Of a stretch of 6,895 nt of DNA, positions 6,030 to 6,895 are shown in pieces. The notes below the pieces were generated by a model, which made no database searches, was not told the DNA's origin, and saw only the letters and a program-made list of their open reading frames with translations. Within the stretch, counting starts at the first letter, position 1. Every line of letters begins with the position of its first letter. The position numbers and the translations under genes were made by a program. The DNA comes from CAZFAT01 sp964517075 (GTDB lineage Bacteria > Acidobacteriota > Vicinamibacteria > Vicinamibacterales > SCN-69-37). The stretch is taken from positions 1 to 6,895 of the forward strand of contig CAZFAT010000144.1 of assembly GCA_964517075.1 (NCBI GenBank). Direction: 5' to 3'.

Positions 6030-6895
6030 TACTTATTGCCCTCGTTCCAGTAAATCTTGATATTCCGCGTGGCGCGTCCGGCGGCGACGATGTCGGGGCG
6101 CTTGTCGCCGTTGAGGTCGGCGACGGCGAGATCCTCGGTCGCCATGCCGGTCCCATCAATCATCGTCTTCGTGCGGAGCGTGCCGTCGCGATTGACGGCG
6201 TACAGGGCGACGCCCGGCTGCTTGGCGCCGCGCCAGCCGGCGGCCAGCTCGTCGCTGCCGTCGCCGTCGAAGTCGGCCCAGCCCAGCGCGTGGCCCTGGA
6301 CGAGCGCCGTCTCGATGGTCGTGCGGGCCCACAGCCCCGGCTTCTCGGCGTAGATGACGATCGAGGCACCGTGCCAGGGCTCGACCGTGGCCAGCATGCG
6401 CCGCCCACCGACGCGGCCGAGCTTGACCTCGCCGGGCGCGCCCTCGCCGATCAGCGTACGCGACCAGGAGCCGTCCTTGCCCCGCTTCAGCGCGGACAAC
6501 CCTTCCTTGCTGGCCGTGACGATCTCCTCCTGCGCGTCCCCGTCGAGGTTCAGCGTCAGGAAGTTGTGCTGGATGTGGTGGGCCTCGGCCGCCACCTCCA
6601 TGGGCCACGGATGCGTGCGCGGATCGGCCGGCGGCCGGAACACCAGGACCCGCGCGGCCGGCCCGTCCCAGTCCGGCGCTTTCGTCCCCTTCCCGTGCAG
6701 GGGCGCCACGAGCAGCTCCGGATCCTTGTCGCCGTCGACGTCCGCCCATCGGATCCGGTGCAGCGTCGGCTCCGCGGCGATGGGAAACACCTCCCACGCC
6801 GGGCTGGCACCGGGCGCGTTATGCCGGACCCACTGCAAGGTGCCTGTGTTCTGCCCTCCCCAGCCGGCGCCCAGCGCCACGTCGAGGCGGCCGTC
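6029..6895 (-). CDS. FG-GAP/VCBS repeat beta-propeller protein, N-terminus outside the window
   Basis: C-terminal 288 residues of a repeat protein whose start lies beyond the right edge. The frame stays open to the last base and the terminal codons read DGRLDVALGAG, itself an FG-GAP-type motif, so the GTG at 6880 is internal and not a start. Calcium-loop repeats follow at 6748-6707 (WADVDGDKDPELLV), 6553-6518 (LNLDGDAQEEIV), 6280-6239 (WADFDGDGSDELAA) and 6124-6083 (VADLNGDKRPDIVA). Each has the DxDGDxxxE/D form and an unequal spacer holding strands such as VLVFRPPA, VIYAEKPG and VALYAVN, as in seven-bladed propellers. Such proteins are normally exported and bind ligands or partner proteins; few are enzymes. 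It precedes the DUF1080 gene by 61 nt on the same strand and probably belongs to the same operon. The specific role is unknown, and a signal peptide cannot be checked here. Confidence 0.88.
   Translation of the reverse strand, partial: DGRLDVALGAGWGGQNTGTLQWVRHNAPGASPAWEVFPIAAEPTLHRIRWADVDGDKDPELLVAPLHGKGTKAPDWDGPAARVLVFRPPADPRTHPWPMEVAAEAHHIQHNFLTLNLDGDAQEEIVTASKEGLSALKRGKDGSWSRTLIGEGAPGEVKLGRVGGRRMLATVEPWHGASIVIYAEKPGLWARTTIETALVQGHALGWADFDGDGSDELAAGWRGAKQPGVALYAVNRDGTLRTKTMIDGTGMATEDLAVADLNGDKRPDIVAAGRATRNIKIYWNEGNK

Noticed and set aside
5969..6030. Insertion scar with target-site duplication (GGAACCT pair)
   Set aside because: A 7-bp match within about 60 bases is not rare by chance, and the 48 bases between the copies have no terminal inverted repeats or transposase.
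5179..6060. Plus-strand open frame of 293 codons opposite the DUF1080 gene
   Set aside because: No signal peptide, motif or ribosome binding site of note; the opposite strand encodes a convincing DUF1080 protein.
6878..6880. GTG as the start of the FG-GAP gene
   Set aside because: The frame remains open to the window edge and the codons before the GTG read DGRLD, completing an FG-GAP motif, so the gene continues outside.

Overview
This is a GC-rich window (about two-thirds G+C by eye) from what looks like a heterotrophic bacterium that exports many carbohydrate-handling proteins. Paired DUF1080 domains, a propeller/c-type cytochrome protein of the kind first described in Planctomycetes and Verrucomicrobia, FG-GAP proteins and glycine/arginine-rich low-complexity inserts point to Acidobacteriota (Vicinamibacteria-like) or a similar lineage. 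That assignment is inference from protein style; the window holds no rRNA or phylogenetic marker.

Layout: one gene lies on the plus strand (51-1046), a Tat-exported, probably lipid-anchored TIM-barrel protein of the sugar phosphate isomerase/epimerase (hydroxypyruvate isomerase-like) family. It converges on a compact minus-strand gene series. Read in transcription order from the right edge, that series is: a secreted FG-GAP/VCBS beta-propeller protein (6029-6895, N-terminus outside the window); a secreted protein with two DUF1080 (3-keto-disaccharide hydrolase-like) domains (4627-5967); a 916-residue secreted protein joining a dehydrogenase-type propeller, HEAT-like helices, one c-type heme domain and a discoidin-like C-terminus (1876-4626); and a cytosolic enoyl-CoA hydratase/isomerase (1100-1879). 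The last three are packed without gaps: TGA and GTG are directly adjacent at one junction and ATGA overlaps at the next, which suggests one mRNA with coupled translation. A 53-nt spacer with a short hairpin separates the convergent ends, and a 61-nt spacer with small repeats separates the FG-GAP and DUF1080 genes.

How they may work together: four of the five products are predicted to act outside the cytoplasm. DUF1080 proteins and isomerase/epimerase-type barrels are both known from pathways that break glycosides after oxidation at C3 of the sugar, and a c-type cytochrome propeller could carry electrons from such an oxidation. The window therefore fits a periplasmic sugar or glycoside oxidation and cleavage locus. 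The expected oxidoreductase (Gfo/Idh/MocA or GMC type) and a transporter are not in the window, so this is a hypothesis. The enoyl-CoA hydratase does not fit that scheme obviously and may simply be the distal gene of the operon. I see no RNA genes, CRISPR array, insertion sequence or phage feature.
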